Below, in pieces: positions 34,171 to 44,945 of a stretch of 64,000 bases of DNA. How positions within the stretch are numbered: the stretch's first letter is position 1; the number at the start of each line of letters is the position of its first letter. The stretch covers positions 124,001 to 188,000 of the forward strand of contig JAMPIV010018776.1 of NCBI GenBank assembly GCA_024509875.1, in the 5' to 3' direction. Source of the stretch: Oreohelix idahoensis (lineage: Eukaryota; Mollusca; Gastropoda; Stylommatophora; Oreohelicidae). Made by a program: the position numbers and the translations under genes. Below the pieces are notes generated by a model. It saw nothing but the letters and a program-made list of their open reading frames with translations, ran no database searches and had not been told where the DNA came from.

Positions 34171-34197
34171 TTAAACAGATGGAAGGCGGCTTATCAG

Positions 34198-34516
34198 AAG
34201 GGCCCCCAAGATGCAGCAATAGTGAATGCAGTCAGCGACCCATAGCCGTACTGCTTGCATCAGGACCAGCGAACCAGAGCTGGTCAAGACCGCACTCCAC
34301 CTCCACGTGGTGGTCCTGGAAACAGTCTGCAGCAGTGCAGTCTGGCTGAGCGAGTGCGGATCGAAATGGGAAGGCAAACCCGGTCCCTAAAAAATGCCGT
34401 GCTGAAGTCAGATGTGTTGACCGAAAGGTGCAGATATCAATGCTTAGGCGTAAACAGACACAACGCAACCACCGTCCTTTTCAGGGCGAACGAAGAAGAA
34501 GAAGAAGAAGGGCAAA
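34198..34516 (+). repeat. SL1 short interspersed repeat, copy 1
   Basis: About 320 bp closely matching the complement of 57301-57616. It begins near CCAAGATGCAGCAATAG, contains GAATGCAGTCAGCGACCCATAG and GAACCAGAGCTGGTCAAGACC, and ends in a GAA-repeat tail. I see no tRNA A or B box. The tail type equals that of LINE B, which may mobilise it. Confidence 0.85.
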
Positions 34517-34736
34517 GAAGGAGAAGACCTGTAGTCGGCGCATTCGTCAATAACAAATGACTAGAGAAGGGAACTAGAAAAGAGAACATATTTACGATTT
34601 TAAAATATTCCAATTAGGATCACCGATCAATAAATCAATAATCACGTAAAATTTTCGTTCCAATTTGTAGTTGATGTGTCGGATTTAATATAATTGTAAA
34701 ACTCTAATTCAAAATTAGGCAGCTAAAATATTTTGA

Positions 34737-34964
34737 CTTTATGAAAAGACAAAAGACCTTGCTGAAGACCACAATGGAAGGCAGAGCTGAAGGCAAACGT
34801 GCAAGAGAAAGACAGCGCTGTAAAGTTGGAAGATAACTCCAAGAGATGGACTGGAAAGAGATTATCACAGTGCACCATCGAGTCAAGAGACAGTAGACGT
34901 TGGAGATCAATAGCAGCCAACCGATCTTCGTTGTGAAGACGGCATCTGATGATAATGATGAGAA
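34737..34964 (+). pseudogene. RTE-like LINE C-terminal fragment
   Basis: One plus frame with two stops reads GRAEGKRARERQR, then QEMDWKEIITVHHRVK, then a SSQPIFVVKTASDDNDE end. This is the pattern of the C-terminal tail of endonuclease-reverse transcriptase LINEs (GKRxRGRxR, then EW...I...AHR...). The rest of the element is absent. Confidence 0.55.
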
Positions 34965-36032
34965 CGCTGCCAAAGTTGGCGTCGACTTTCGAGATAGTGT
35001 GAAAATGACCGACATTCAAACATGGTAATTGCATCTTTGTTTTATACATAAAAAGATTATTCAATCACTTATCAATCCATACCTGTAAGCTCCCAGTGAA
35101 GCACATGTTCTGAAACTAAAAGCTCACCAATTAATCTGATAGACAAAAACTGGATGAACAGACAATGATATAATAAGAATACAAAAGACATGAGGAGATT
35201 TCATGGCATTAAGAGATGCAGTACATGGAGGTCGACAGAAATCAAGTCCAACATAAAAAATAAGATCCGTCAGCTCGTATATCAAGTTAATCCTCACTGT
35301 ATCACTTCACTAACCAGGTCTTTATCAGTGTGACGGTACATTCTGTTCGTTCGTCCATTTTTTCTGCACACTCTTTCGTCTCACTTCCGGTTTGTCCATA
35401 ATTATTCTTTTAGTCAGTGTACGCTTCCCTTAGATAACCCCAAGATTGTAGGTGCATCTAATGCGCGCATGTGTATCTATTAAATTGTGACATGTCACAA
35501 CTGCTATTTAGATTGATAGACTGTTGTAGATTGTACTATAATTCATTTGCACTTGTTAACTCTCCTAAACACACTTTCATCTGTCCCAGTGGCCTTAGAT
35601 TTCGTGCCCATGGACTTCAGAAAAATTCAGATGAAGATGAAATAGTGGAGGAAAGCGAACGTCTTTTGATGCCTAAATCCGGAGACAAAGGATTTACGTG
35701 CATTGCTATTTTGTATTTCTCCTGAATTTTTAGTACTAGTTACTAGTATTCAGTTATGGACACCAACCGTAAGAGACGGGTCTATAGAACACTCAAAGCG
35801 GCAATCTTATGAGATTTACTTGTACACGAACGTGAACCCAAAGCCATTCGACTCCTGACGTGATAAGGAAAAGTCAAGATCCCACGCAGATTCAGCATCA
35901 CTAACATAAGATTCCAGTGACCACTTATCAGTAGGAACTGCTAAAGTTAAGTGTTAGACAGAAGCCAGTACATGGACACTCTCCCCTCCACTACTAATAG
36001 AAAAACTTTCGAAGAAGAAAACCACTGTTTAT
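34965..36032. other. Non-coding stretch, nothing recognised
   Basis: Only short frames are present (for example 35471-35725) without known domains. Confidence 0.4.
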
Positions 36033-36038
36033 AAAATA

Positions 36039-38220
36039 CACTGACAAACAACATTTTTCTTTCTTATATAAGAATAAGTGTTCTTAGGTCAGTTTCTTGC
36101 GCTGATTTCAAATTTGAAATCCGTTTATCTCTATCACGTCGGGTTCTTAAGATATTTGTGAATAAATATATTTTTGGGAAACCGTTATTTGCTCCGTTTC
36201 ATTTTTACTATATAACTTTTTAAAAATTAATAAAATGCAAAATAATTCTACTTTTTATACTGCTAAAAGATGTATGACATATGTTACGTTATATTTCAAA
36301 TAGTTACTGTATTTTGAAATAATTCCGAGTGAAATATGGCTTCTAAAAGTTGTAGAAGTTCGGCTGATCTGTTCTGTTACGTGTGCGGATATTTTACAGA
36401 TCGTGTTCACCAGAAAAACTTTACACCATTGCTAAAGAAAGCATATGAACTTTATTTCGATTCGAAAGTTGATGATGCAAATAAATCTTGGAAGCCAAAT
36501 GCAGTTTGTTCGACTTGTGCAAATACATTGGCAGGTTGGTTACGAAAATCGCCGAAGCATAAGTCGATGCCTTTTGGAGTGCCAGTAATATGGCGTGAAT
36601 CGACAAATCACGCTACTGATTGTTACTTCTGCTTGACAAATATCTATGGTTTCACTTTTAAAACTAGAAAGTCTGTGGTTTATCCAAATATTGAATCGGT
36701 TTCGAAACCAGTGCCTCATGATCCAATCACGTGTCCGATCCCAGTTCCACCAGAACAATATCCGTTGGACGTGAATGAACCATCAGAAAGTGATAGTTTA
36801 CCTGCTTTAGAAACTAATTCTGACTCGGATTATATACCGGTGAATGATGGTGTTCACTTAATTAACCATTCAGAACTTTCAGATCTAATACGTGATCTCG
36901 CTCTCACCAAAGGACAAGCGGAATTACTCGGTTCGCGACTCAAAGAATGGAATCTTTTAGCGCCCAATACTCCGATATCTAAATTTCGTCATAGACACAG
37001 AGAACTTGTTCAATACTTTGAGATGGATGATGACATTTGCTATTGCAAAGATGTAAAAGGTCTAATGGTGCACCTCGGTCATGAGCACATAGTCAACGAA
37101 TGGCGACTTTTCATCGACTCTTCCAAGACTAGTCTAAAAGCCGTGTTATTGCATAATGGAAATTTATTTTCATCAATTCCAGTCGCCTACTCTGTTCATA
37201 TGAAAGAAACTTATGACAATATGGCTATACTTTTGGCAAAAATAAAGTACAATGACTACCAATGGCGGATTTGTGGAGACCTAAAGGTCATTGCAATTCT
37301 CACGGGCATGCAGACTGGGTATACTAAATTTTGTTGCTTCCTATGTGAATGGGACAGCCGCAACAAACAGGAACATTATGCAAGAAAGGTGTGGCCTATC
37401 GGGGATCATATGCAGCTCGGGCATAAAAATGTAATACACGAGCCATTAGTTAACAAAGACAGCATCATTTTACCACCGTTACATATAAAGTTGGGGCTCA
37501 TGAAGTGTTTCGTAAAAGCGTTAGATAAAACGAGCAAAGCTTTCACTTATCTTCGAGAAAAGTTTCCGCAAATTAGCGATGCAAAGATAAAGGAAGGTAT
37601 CTTTGTAGGACCTCAGATTAGGAAAGTTATTGCAGACAAACAATTCGAGAACTTGTTACATGGTAGTGAACTTCGCGCATTGATGGCATTCAAATCGGTC
37701 GTCGATAACTTTCTGGGAAATCACAAATCTGTCGACTATGTGCATATTGTTAAGCAGTGCATAGATGCATACAGAATTATGGGCTGTAACATGTCCCTCA
37801 AAATCCATTTGCTCGATTCGCATCTTGACTTTTCCCCTGACAACCTTGGCGAAGTCAGCGATGAACATGGAGAACGATTCCATCAAGATATCGCTGTAAT
37901 GGAGTCACGTTATCATGGACGGTGGAGTGTGACCATGCTTGCCGATTGTTGTTGGATGCTTCATCGCGATGTACCACATGCCATTCACCGACGAAAGTCG
38001 ACTGCAAAGAAATTCAAGCCTACATAACTGTTATACTTCTTGTACAAATGATGTTGTAATACTGTATGCGTTGTTAAAAAACTTCAATTGCGTATTTCTA
38101 GAGATCCCGACCTGATAGAGAAAAACGGTTTGCAGATTTAAAAACAGCGCATTAAAATTGACCAGAAAAACATAGAAATGTTAGAGAAAGAAAAAAAAAG
38201 TTTTTTTTTGTTAGTCAGTG
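36039..38220 (+). mobile_element. CACTG-ended DNA transposon with intact gene (2182 bp)
   Basis: The left end CACTGACAAACAACA and the complement of the right end CACTGACTAACAAAA are imperfect terminal inverted repeats. The similarity continues about 130 bp inward (for example TGCGCTG and CCGTTT-TCTCTATCA-GTCGGG in both arms). ATA lies on both sides (36036-36038 and 38221-38223), a possible 3-bp duplication. CACT termini and 3-bp duplications are known for CACTA/EnSpm (CMC) elements, so I infer that superfamily, with caution. One uninterrupted gene fills the interior. Confidence 0.75.
36336..38027 (+). CDS. Putative transposase of the CACTG-ended element (563 aa)
   Basis: A complete 563-codon frame from ATG at 36336 to TAA, central in the element with both terminal repeats outside. 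The N terminus carries paired cysteines (CYVCGYF, VCSTCANTL, then DCYFCLTN) suggesting a zinc-binding DNA-recognition domain. An acidic serine-rich linker follows. The C-terminal half holds candidate acidic catalytic positions: FIDSSKTSLKAVLLHN, ICGDLKVIAILTG followed by FCCFLCEWD (a CX2C insertion), and a strongly conserved-looking VSDEHGERFHQDIAVMESR. That layout, two Asp regions, CX2C and a late Glu, is what I would expect of a D,D,E transposase. I know similar unnamed repeated proteins from invertebrate genomes but cannot cite a family. No stops or frameshifts, so it may be active. Confidence 0.7.
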   Translation: MASKSCRSSADLFCYVCGYFTDRVHQKNFTPLLKKAYELYFDSKVDDANKSWKPNAVCSTCANTLAGWLRKSPKHKSMPFGVPVIWRESTNHATDCYFCLTNIYGFTFKTRKSVVYPNIESVSKPVPHDPITCPIPVPPEQYPLDVNEPSESDSLPALETNSDSDYIPVNDGVHLINHSELSDLIRDLALTKGQAELLGSRLKEWNLLAPNTPISKFRHRHRELVQYFEMDDDICYCKDVKGLMVHLGHEHIVNEWRLFIDSSKTSLKAVLLHNGNLFSSIPVAYSVHMKETYDNMAILLAKIKYNDYQWRICGDLKVIAILTGMQTGYTKFCCFLCEWDSRNKQEHYARKVWPIGDHMQLGHKNVIHEPLVNKDSIILPPLHIKLGLMKCFVKALDKTSKAFTYLREKFPQISDAKIKEGIFVGPQIRKVIADKQFENLLHGSELRALMAFKSVVDNFLGNHKSVDYVHIVKQCIDAYRIMGCNMSLKIHLLDSHLDFSPDNLGEVSDEHGERFHQDIAVMESRYHGRWSVTMLADCCWMLHRDVPHAIHRRKSTAKKFKPT

Positions 38221-38223
38221 ATA

Positions 38224-38652
38224 TCAATCTACTGGAATGTTTTTCAACTATTTTTCAACTGTTTTTCAACTATTTTGATTTTAACCTTGTTTTTCTGAAA
38301 TGTTTCATAAATAAATATATATTTACATATATATGTAAAAATAATTCCCTAGTAGGAGTTGATAACTTAGTTGATTAAAAATTGACGTCTGCACCAGTAT
38401 GACTCACTTTGAATACTTATATACAGAGCTAAACATATCAATATTTCATAGAATTTTCTTCGGCAGGGGGCTATTCAACACGAGCCTATCGTCACATGGT
38501 GACAAAATCACAGAAATTGGTTGAGGATAAAACTTTACAAGAACCGAAAAGACTCAGTTTTTTTTTGTAGTTGACATCCTAAATAACCACCGAGACTCCC
38601 TAAAATAGGAGTTCAATCCTCCTGTTTATCTCATTGTCAAGAGTGAAAGTTT
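38224..38652. other. Non-coding spacer
   Basis: AT-rich; a TTTTTCAACT motif is repeated three times near 38238-38272. No gene recognised. Confidence 0.5.
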
Positions 38653-38705
38653 AGGACCGAAGACGCAGCAAGCGAGACGAATGCAGTCAGCAACTCATAG
38701 CTTGA
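38653..38705 (+). repeat. SL1 copy 2, left part, interrupted by LINE A
   Basis: GACGCAGCAA, then GAATGCAGTCAGCAACTCATAGCTTGA match the SL1 head. SL1 resumes at 41866 after LINE A. Confidence 0.72.
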
Positions 38706-41700
38706 ACTCCGCCTAGGCCGGTCCCAAGCCCGGCTGAAAAAATAGGAGGGCGGCCTGCATGGAGGCCGTAAGGAGGCAGCTCCTCCACCATGCAAAGGCA
38801 CAACAGGCCAATCGCCTGTTTGCTTTAAATCACGATTACGAGAACTACAAGAGAGAAAACCGGACTGATTCTAAAGACGACGAACTGGAACGGACTACGG
38901 ACTACGACTTATGGAACTTGGAACACAAGAAGTATACATGGGAAAGAAGAGGAGCTGGTGGAAGAGATGAGGAAAGCAAAACTAGAAATCCTGGCTATAA
39001 CGTAAACAAAGAAAAAAGGACAAGGAGTCATGGATCTCGATGGCAACACGCTGCTCTACAGTGGTGTACCCACATCGGAAAGAGCTAAAGGGGGCGTGGG
39101 TTGCATTGTGGCCAAAAACCAAAAAGATAGTATCAAGGTATGGAACTTTGTCTCGGAGCGCATTATGGTTGTAAAACTAAAAGAAGGAGAAACCATAGTC
39201 AACCTGGTCATAGTGTATGGGCCAAATGAGGATGAGAGAGCAGAGGTCAAGTAGGAATTCTTCGAGCTGCTTCAAAGGGAAAGTGGGTGACTGCCTAGAT
39301 GAAATTATCATGCTCGGAGATTTCAATGCCAGAGTTGGAAATGACCATTGCTAGATGGGGTGGAGTTATCGGAAGATATGGAGAAGATACTCTCAATGAC
39401 AATGGAAAGCGACTCCTTAGATTCTGCAGTGAGCAGAATCTGATCATTACAAACACAAAGTTCCCCCATAAGCGCATACATGCATACAGTAGATGTGAAC
39501 CAACAAAGAATGAGAAGTCAGTGATCGACTATGCACTTGTTAGGAGGAGCTCATTCAAATATGTCTGGGATGCTAGAGTCTGGAGGGGGCCAGAGATTGG
39601 AAGTGACCACTACCTGCTTACAATCAAAAGAACAACTGAAAGAGTTGCTCAGCCTAGGAACTGCCCTACATCACGCAAGAAACTAAGTAAACGAACGGGA
39701 GAAATGAGCATAAAGAACTACAAGCTGAGAGAGCCAGAAATTAAGACCAGATATCAGGGGCTTATTGCTACAGCGGTGAGCAACACAGAAGAACAACCTG
39801 ATGACTTGGAAACCCTCTGGCTTAAAATCAAGGACATCATAAAGACAGCTGCTGCAGAAGCATGTGGTAAAGTCCGACTTGGGAACAAGTCCTTGGTGGA
39901 CAGAGGAAGTCAAAGAGAAAATAAGAGAGAAGAAAATGGCATGGAAACAATACTTAGGAGTTAAAAACACAACAGAACAAATGGAGAAATATAGAGAATA
40001 TGTGACACTCAGAACAGAAGCAAAGAAAAAGTGCTAGGAGCAAAACAGAAGTCCTGGGAAGAATTTGGAAAAAAAGCTAGAAAAAGATGCGCAAGAAAAC
40101 CAGAAATTATTCTATAAGACCCTAAAGAACACCAGTAAGGAAAAACAATGCCCTCTCAAATTTATAAAGGACAGGCAAGGCAAATTGCTTACTGCCCCGA
40201 AGGAAGTAATGGAAAGATGGAAAGAATATTTCTGAGAACTCCTGGATCGTGAGCAAGGTCAAGCATCAGAAATGATAACCACTAGCACAGAAGAGAAAAA
40301 CCAATGATGGTGAAGGTGACATACAGATGGAAGAACTGAAGGCAGCACTGGAGAAAATCAAGCTGGGCAAAGCAGCAGGGCATGATGGTATAACACCAGA
40401 AATGGTTAAGTACATGGGAGCATCAGCCGACCTATTACTCTTAAGGGTCCTACAGGCAGCGTGGTGCAACAAGACCACACCAAAGGATTGGGAGATTGCC
40501 ATCATAACACCAATTTTCAAAAAAGGTGACAATCGACAATGTGGAAACCATAGAGGCATATCCCTTCTCAGTGTCCCTGGTAAAATCTACTCTAGAATCC
40601 TAGAGCAGAGACTCCGACGCCTAGCTGAGCCACAATTGGACGAGGTCAGTGCGGATTCCGAGCAAACCGAAGTACTCAAGACCTAATCTTCACACTCAGA
40701 CAGCTGAGTGAAAATGCCCTTGAGTATAAGAGTGAGATCCATCTTTGTTTCATAGATCTGGAAAAGGCGTTTGACAGGGTCCCCTGGAGCAAACTTTGGA
40801 ACTGTTTGGCAAGGAAGAACATTCCAGCACCTATGATTCATGCTATACAGAGCTTCTACAAATCTTGCAGAAATTATGTGAGGACAACAAACCATAAGTC
40901 AGAAGAGTTCAGGACCACAACTGGTGTAAGACAAGATGATATACTGTCACCTTATCTTTTCATACTCCTCATGGACGATGTCATCAAGGCATGTAAGGAG
41001 AGACCAAGAAAGTATTCAGTGGGGTACTGGAAGATGAGACAGGTCCGTATTTCATAGCTGGCATTTGCTGATGATTTTGCCCTGATTGCTAAATCAAAGG
41101 CACATCTCCAATCCAACCTGCAAGTCTGGAAGGAAGAGCTGGAGAAGAGCGGGATGGTCATAAGCAGCTCGAAAACAAAATCCATGGTGATATCACGAGA
41201 AGAAAGAAGACATCAGATTAAGCTGGGAGAACAGGTCCTGGAGCAGGTCGACCACTTTAAATACTTCGGAGCTTTTATAGACCGAAAGGGAGGCATCACA
41301 GAAGAGTTGGCCACTCGAAAAGCAGCAGCTGGGAGACTTTTTCAGGCCATAAATCGAGGATTCCTCAGCAAGAGAGAGGTTGGTAAGAAAACGAAGATGG
41401 CTGTATACCGCTGCACCTATGTCCCAGTCTTGACATGGATGCGAGTCATGGGCAATGACTAAAACCCACAAAAGCCATACCCAAACCTCAGAAATGAGGT
41501 ATCTGAGGAAGGTGGCTGAAGTAACAAGAAGAGACATGATCCGCAACCAGACGATACGTCAGGGCCTAAAATCCCACTCCCTGCAGACCCAAGTAGAACA
41601 GTCCCAACTAAGATGGTTTGGCCATGTCTGCAGAATGGGAGAAGATCGGCTACCACGACAAGCATGGGAAACAAAGAGCCAGGGATCCAGATCCCCAGGA

Positions 41701-41865
41701 CGACCCAGAATCCGCTGGGAGGACAACATTAGACAATCTTTGAAGGACCGAGGACAAGAATGGAACCAGGCCAGGAGAAAGACAGCCGATAGGATAGTCT
41801 GGCGCTCTCTCTTCCAAACCTCTACACCTCACGGTAGAAGGGGAACGACTAAGTAAGTAAGTAAT
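38706..41865 (+). mobile_element. LINE A, RTE-like, near full length (3160 bp)
   Basis: ACTCATAGCTTGA occurs at 38693-38705 and 41866-41878, a 13-bp target duplication inside SL1. The element holds an APE-type endonuclease followed by reverse transcriptase and a basic C-terminal tail, then ends in a TAAG-type tail (about 41850-41862). The simple short 3' tail and lack of a poly(A) run suit RTE-type LINEs. A diverged 3' fragment of the same family lies at 61372-61700. Confidence 0.88.
38757..41859 (+). pseudogene. LINE A endonuclease-reverse transcriptase, multiply frameshifted
   Basis: Endonuclease signs: a TWN-like start near 38925 in one frame, then SGVPTSERAKGGVGCIVAKN, VNLVIVYGPNEDERAE, LGDFNAR in a second frame, KSVIDYALV and GSDHYLL. 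RT signs: KLGKAAGHDGITPEMVKY, PKDWEIAIITPIFKKGD, HRGISLLSVPGKIYSRIL, IDLEKAFDRVPW, RQDDILSPYLFILLMDDV, and a FADDFALIAKS active site near 41065 preceded by a stop. The tail RWFGHVCRMGEDRLPRQAW and GRPRIRWEDNIRQSLKDRG is typical of RTE-like LINEs. At least five frame breaks and several stops make it inactive. The readable pieces are 38760-39088, 39030-39254, 39299-39964, 40327-40686, 40806-41057, 41154-41462 and 41455-41856. Confidence 0.9.
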
Positions 41866-41975
41866 ACTCATAGCTTGACGTGTCAGGGTCAGCGAACCAG
41901 AGCTGACGAAGACCCTACTTCACCTCCAAGTGGTGGTCCTGGAAACAGGCTGCATCACTGCACGTAATGTTTGTG
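41866..41975 (+). repeat. SL1 copy 2, right part, joined to LINE B
   Basis: CAGCGAACCAGAGCTGACGA and GTGGTGGTCCTGGAAACAG match SL1 copies at 34265-34330 and near 57500. After about 41960 SL1 similarity stops and LINE B coding sequence begins. Either LINE B is 5'-truncated and inserted here, or SL1 is the LINE B 5' region. Confidence 0.72.
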
Positions 41976-43238
41976 GTCTACAAGCAGTAGACTACAAACT
42001 GAGGAAAGAACAAGCAAATTTAGAAAGAACAGAAGATGTGTAGATCATATATTTACCCTCAGGAACATTATAGAGTAGTACGCAGAATGGCAAAGACAGT
42101 TGTACATTAATTTCGTTGATTTTGAAAAGGCTTTTGACAGTATACATAGGGACAGTTTATGGAAAATACTGAGGGCTTATGGAATTCAAAGCTGCATAGT
42201 GTCAATCATAAAAAGCCTCTATGCCACCTTTACGTGTAGTGTTGGACAGAGCAACCTAACCTTTGAGGTGAAGACAGGAGTAGGACAGGGATGCCCCTTA
42301 TCAACCAGTCTATTTTTAACAGTCATAGACTGGGCGATGTGCCAGGCAACAGAGGGCAGTCCAAGAGGAATAAGATGGACTACATTTTCTACATTGGAAG
42401 ATCTGGAATATGCAGATGACATTGCACTACTAACACGTTCACATCAACACATCCAGGAAAAAACGGATAGACTTAATAAGTATAGCCAGCAGGTTGGCTT
42501 GAACATCAATCTAAACAAGACAGAGGTCATGACGCTCAATGTGAGCAACCCTGAGCCCATATCAGAAAGGAATCAACAACTGGAACAGACAGACACCTTC
42601 ACATACCTAGGATGCATAGTAACACCAGACGGCGGAGCAAGTAAAGACATCAACAACAGAATGAACAAAGCAAGAACAGCCTTTTTTTAGTCTAAACAAC
42701 ATATGGAAGTCCTCTCAGTACAGCACAAGCACAAAATTAAGATTATATCAGAGCTGTTTGCTTTCTGTGCTTCTCTATGGTGCGGAATGCTGGAGAGTTA
42801 CAGAGAAGGAAATGTCGAAATTGTCCTCTTTCCGCACAACCTGCCTAAGAAAAAGTCACCGAATCTTTTGGCCGAATACTATCATCAACGAAGATCTGCT
42901 TACTCGGAGCAAGCAAGAGGACATGTACACCATCATAGATGGCAGACGTTGCAGCTGGGTTGGCCATGTCCTCAGAAGAGACCCCGATGGCATCACACGA
43001 ACAGCTATGCTATGGACCCCTGAAGGAAAACGAAAGAGAGGCAGAGCAAAAACAACTTGGCGGAGGACTGTGGAGGCTGAGATGCAAAGAATGAACCAGA
43101 GTTGGAGCACTGTAAGAAGGATGGCCACCGACCGAGCAAAGTGGAATCAATTTGTTGTTGCCCTACAAGACACCACCAGGCGTGATGGCCACTGACTGCT
43201 TTGGCGGTCTTTGGCTAAGGATCAAAGAAGAAGAAGAC
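41976..43238 (+). pseudogene. LINE B copy 1: reverse transcriptase part
   Basis: The plus frames give INFVDFEKAFDSIHRDSLWKIL, VKTGVGQGCPLSTSLFLTVIDW, the YADDIALLT active site (about 42412), GLNINLNKTEVMTLN and TFTYLGCIVTPDGGASKDINNRM. In the next frame comes LLYGAECWRVTEKEMSKLSS, then SWVGHVLRRDP and GKRKRGRAKTTWRRTVEAEM. The shift between them lies at a 7-base T run (42682-42688), where copy 2 has six. The endonuclease is missing. The 3' end is AAAGAAGAAGAAG (about 43225-43238). This RTE-like family differs from LINE A. Confidence 0.9.
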
Positions 43239-44075
43239 AGGGTGGCGTTGTTTGCCTGATGGCAACAGTCGTCATCGGGTCCTTCAATTAGTTTCCAAAC
43301 ATGCAGATGAGAAAAATTGACTGTTTTTATCACCCAACACACATTGAGTGAGGTATGTTACACTGCTGGAGATAAAATCGCTATAGAAGGTTTCGTATTC
43401 CATGCTTCGTGCACATTGTCCTGGACAAGAAATTTCCAGTGTCTGTTCCGTGGTGCACTACACCAACAATTTGTTTGTGTAAATTGATTTGTTTTCACCC
43501 TTATGTCGGGTAATGGTATCACTCTTCTGGAAGGAGGAAGAAAGCAGGATGTCATGACCAGGCAAAAATGAACCCAGAATCACCGTTAATAGAAATCAGC
43601 AATTTTTTTTCTAAGGACCAATCCAACAGAACAGATTTGAACACGTGTAAAAAATCTCTTACTCTATAGCCCAGAAAGATGATACACACATTATGTTCTA
43701 ACTGTTGAGACTCACCAACATGCCTCCATCATATTCTGTGTGTAAAATCACCATCTCCCTTCTCGCTCCTTACGGAGCATGAAAACACCACTACAGATGA
43801 ACCCCCTGAGGAAGCATACACCAAATCACATTATCTTTTTACGATGGTTTCTGTAGCAATTTCTTGTACACAATAAGGTTGTCAGCCCCATCCACAACTT
43901 TATATTAGTCACCTTTTACACCATGTCTTACGGAGCAGTAGGCATATTCTTTCTTTGTCTTCCCAGAGACCCCCCGGGGACTTCAAGGGGCCTCCATGTT
44001 AAATGACCAAGTGTAGTAACATATAATAGTTGCCCATCGCAAGCGAAGATGGCGACAGCTTCAGACTTGAATTGT
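43239..44075. other. Non-coding stretch, nothing recognised
   Basis: No repeat boundary or protein motif was seen; a 65-codon minus frame is not convincing. Confidence 0.4.
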
Positions 44076-44081
44076 GAGACA

Positions 44082-44290
44082 TCAGTGCCGTGATCTCATG
44101 TGGCTAATTAGTCCTATTTTGGCCCTACAGGCCATGCCACATACGGGGCACACATGGTTAGAGTCGATAGTAGTGTTGCTGCGCATTCTGACTTTTCTTG
44201 CAGCACGCTTGCCTTCTGCCTTATCAGCTAAATTCTGTTCTGCAATGCGAGTAACATATGCTGACCTGGGGAACACAACCAGAAAACAAC
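44082..44290 (-). pseudogene. LINE 3' fragment with terminal zinc finger
   Basis: The minus frame reads RIAEQNLADKAEGKRAARKVRMRS, then HVCPVCGMACRAKIGLISHMRSRH and a stop at 44082. A single CX2C...HX3-4H finger with IGLxSHxRSH ends many animal endonuclease-reverse transcriptase LINEs. A host zinc-finger gene is unlikely because nothing else of one is present. Confidence 0.65.
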
Positions 44291-44304
44291 CAATTGAGCT
44301 GTAG

Positions 44305-44513
44305 ATTAAAAGGAGAAAGTGGAGATTGATAGGACACATCATCAGGAAACCAGTCAGTATAAGCTGAAATGCTCTAGACTGGAGCTCACATGGAAAGAGA
44401 AGAGCGGGGAAATCAGAGAGAACCAGGAGAAGGATGGCGGAAGGGGAAGCCATAGTAACCAGGATATCATGGGTGGAGCTGGAAAAAACGGTCAAAATAA
44501 GAAATCAGTCATG
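44305..44513 (+). pseudogene. RTE-like LINE C-terminal fragment, opposite orientation
   Basis: The plus frame reads KRRKWRLIGHIIRKPVSIS, a stop, then NALDWSSHGKRRAGKSERTRRR and ISWVELEKTVKIRNQ. This is the tail of RTE-like LINEs (W-GH-LRK, GKR--GR, W--LE). It lies head to head with the minus-strand fragment at 44082-44290. Confidence 0.65.
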
Positions 44514-44744
44514 AGCAACATTTGTTACCCCATGTTGGACATGGAACGGAAAGAACTGGCTTGACTAGAATTATGTCGTTCTTCTTAAAAAAAAAATGCA
44601 TACAAAAATTTTTATATTGATACCTGAATATTACATTTATATTCTACTATTTTACTTATGTCTGAATACTTGAAATCGTGAGTTTAGTGAGGAGATATAA
44701 TAGGTTTTTAATATAACGAACGCGGAATCGAGATGATCTGAAAC

Positions 44745-44945
44745 AAAGATTGGCATGATCTCAAAAAACTAAGAATTCAGTTGATTACAAACAAAGATTG
44801 ACATGATCTCTAAAAATAAAAAATAACGAAGAATTCAGTTGATTACAAACAGAGATTGACATGTTCTCTAGCAAAGAACTGAGATGATCTCCAACAAAGA
44901 ACTGAGATGATCTCCAACAAAGAATTGAGATGTTATTTTTTAAAA
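44745..44945. repeat. Degenerate tandem repeats around GATGATCTC
   Basis: ACAAAGATTGRCATGATCTC recurs about every 60 bp. It then condenses into AAAGAACTGAGATGATCTCC units of about 23 bp (44873-44940). Confidence 0.8.

Noticed and set aside
44082..44290. Host C2H2 zinc-finger gene
   Set aside because: There is a single finger at the end of a LINE-like tail; no other gene parts are present.
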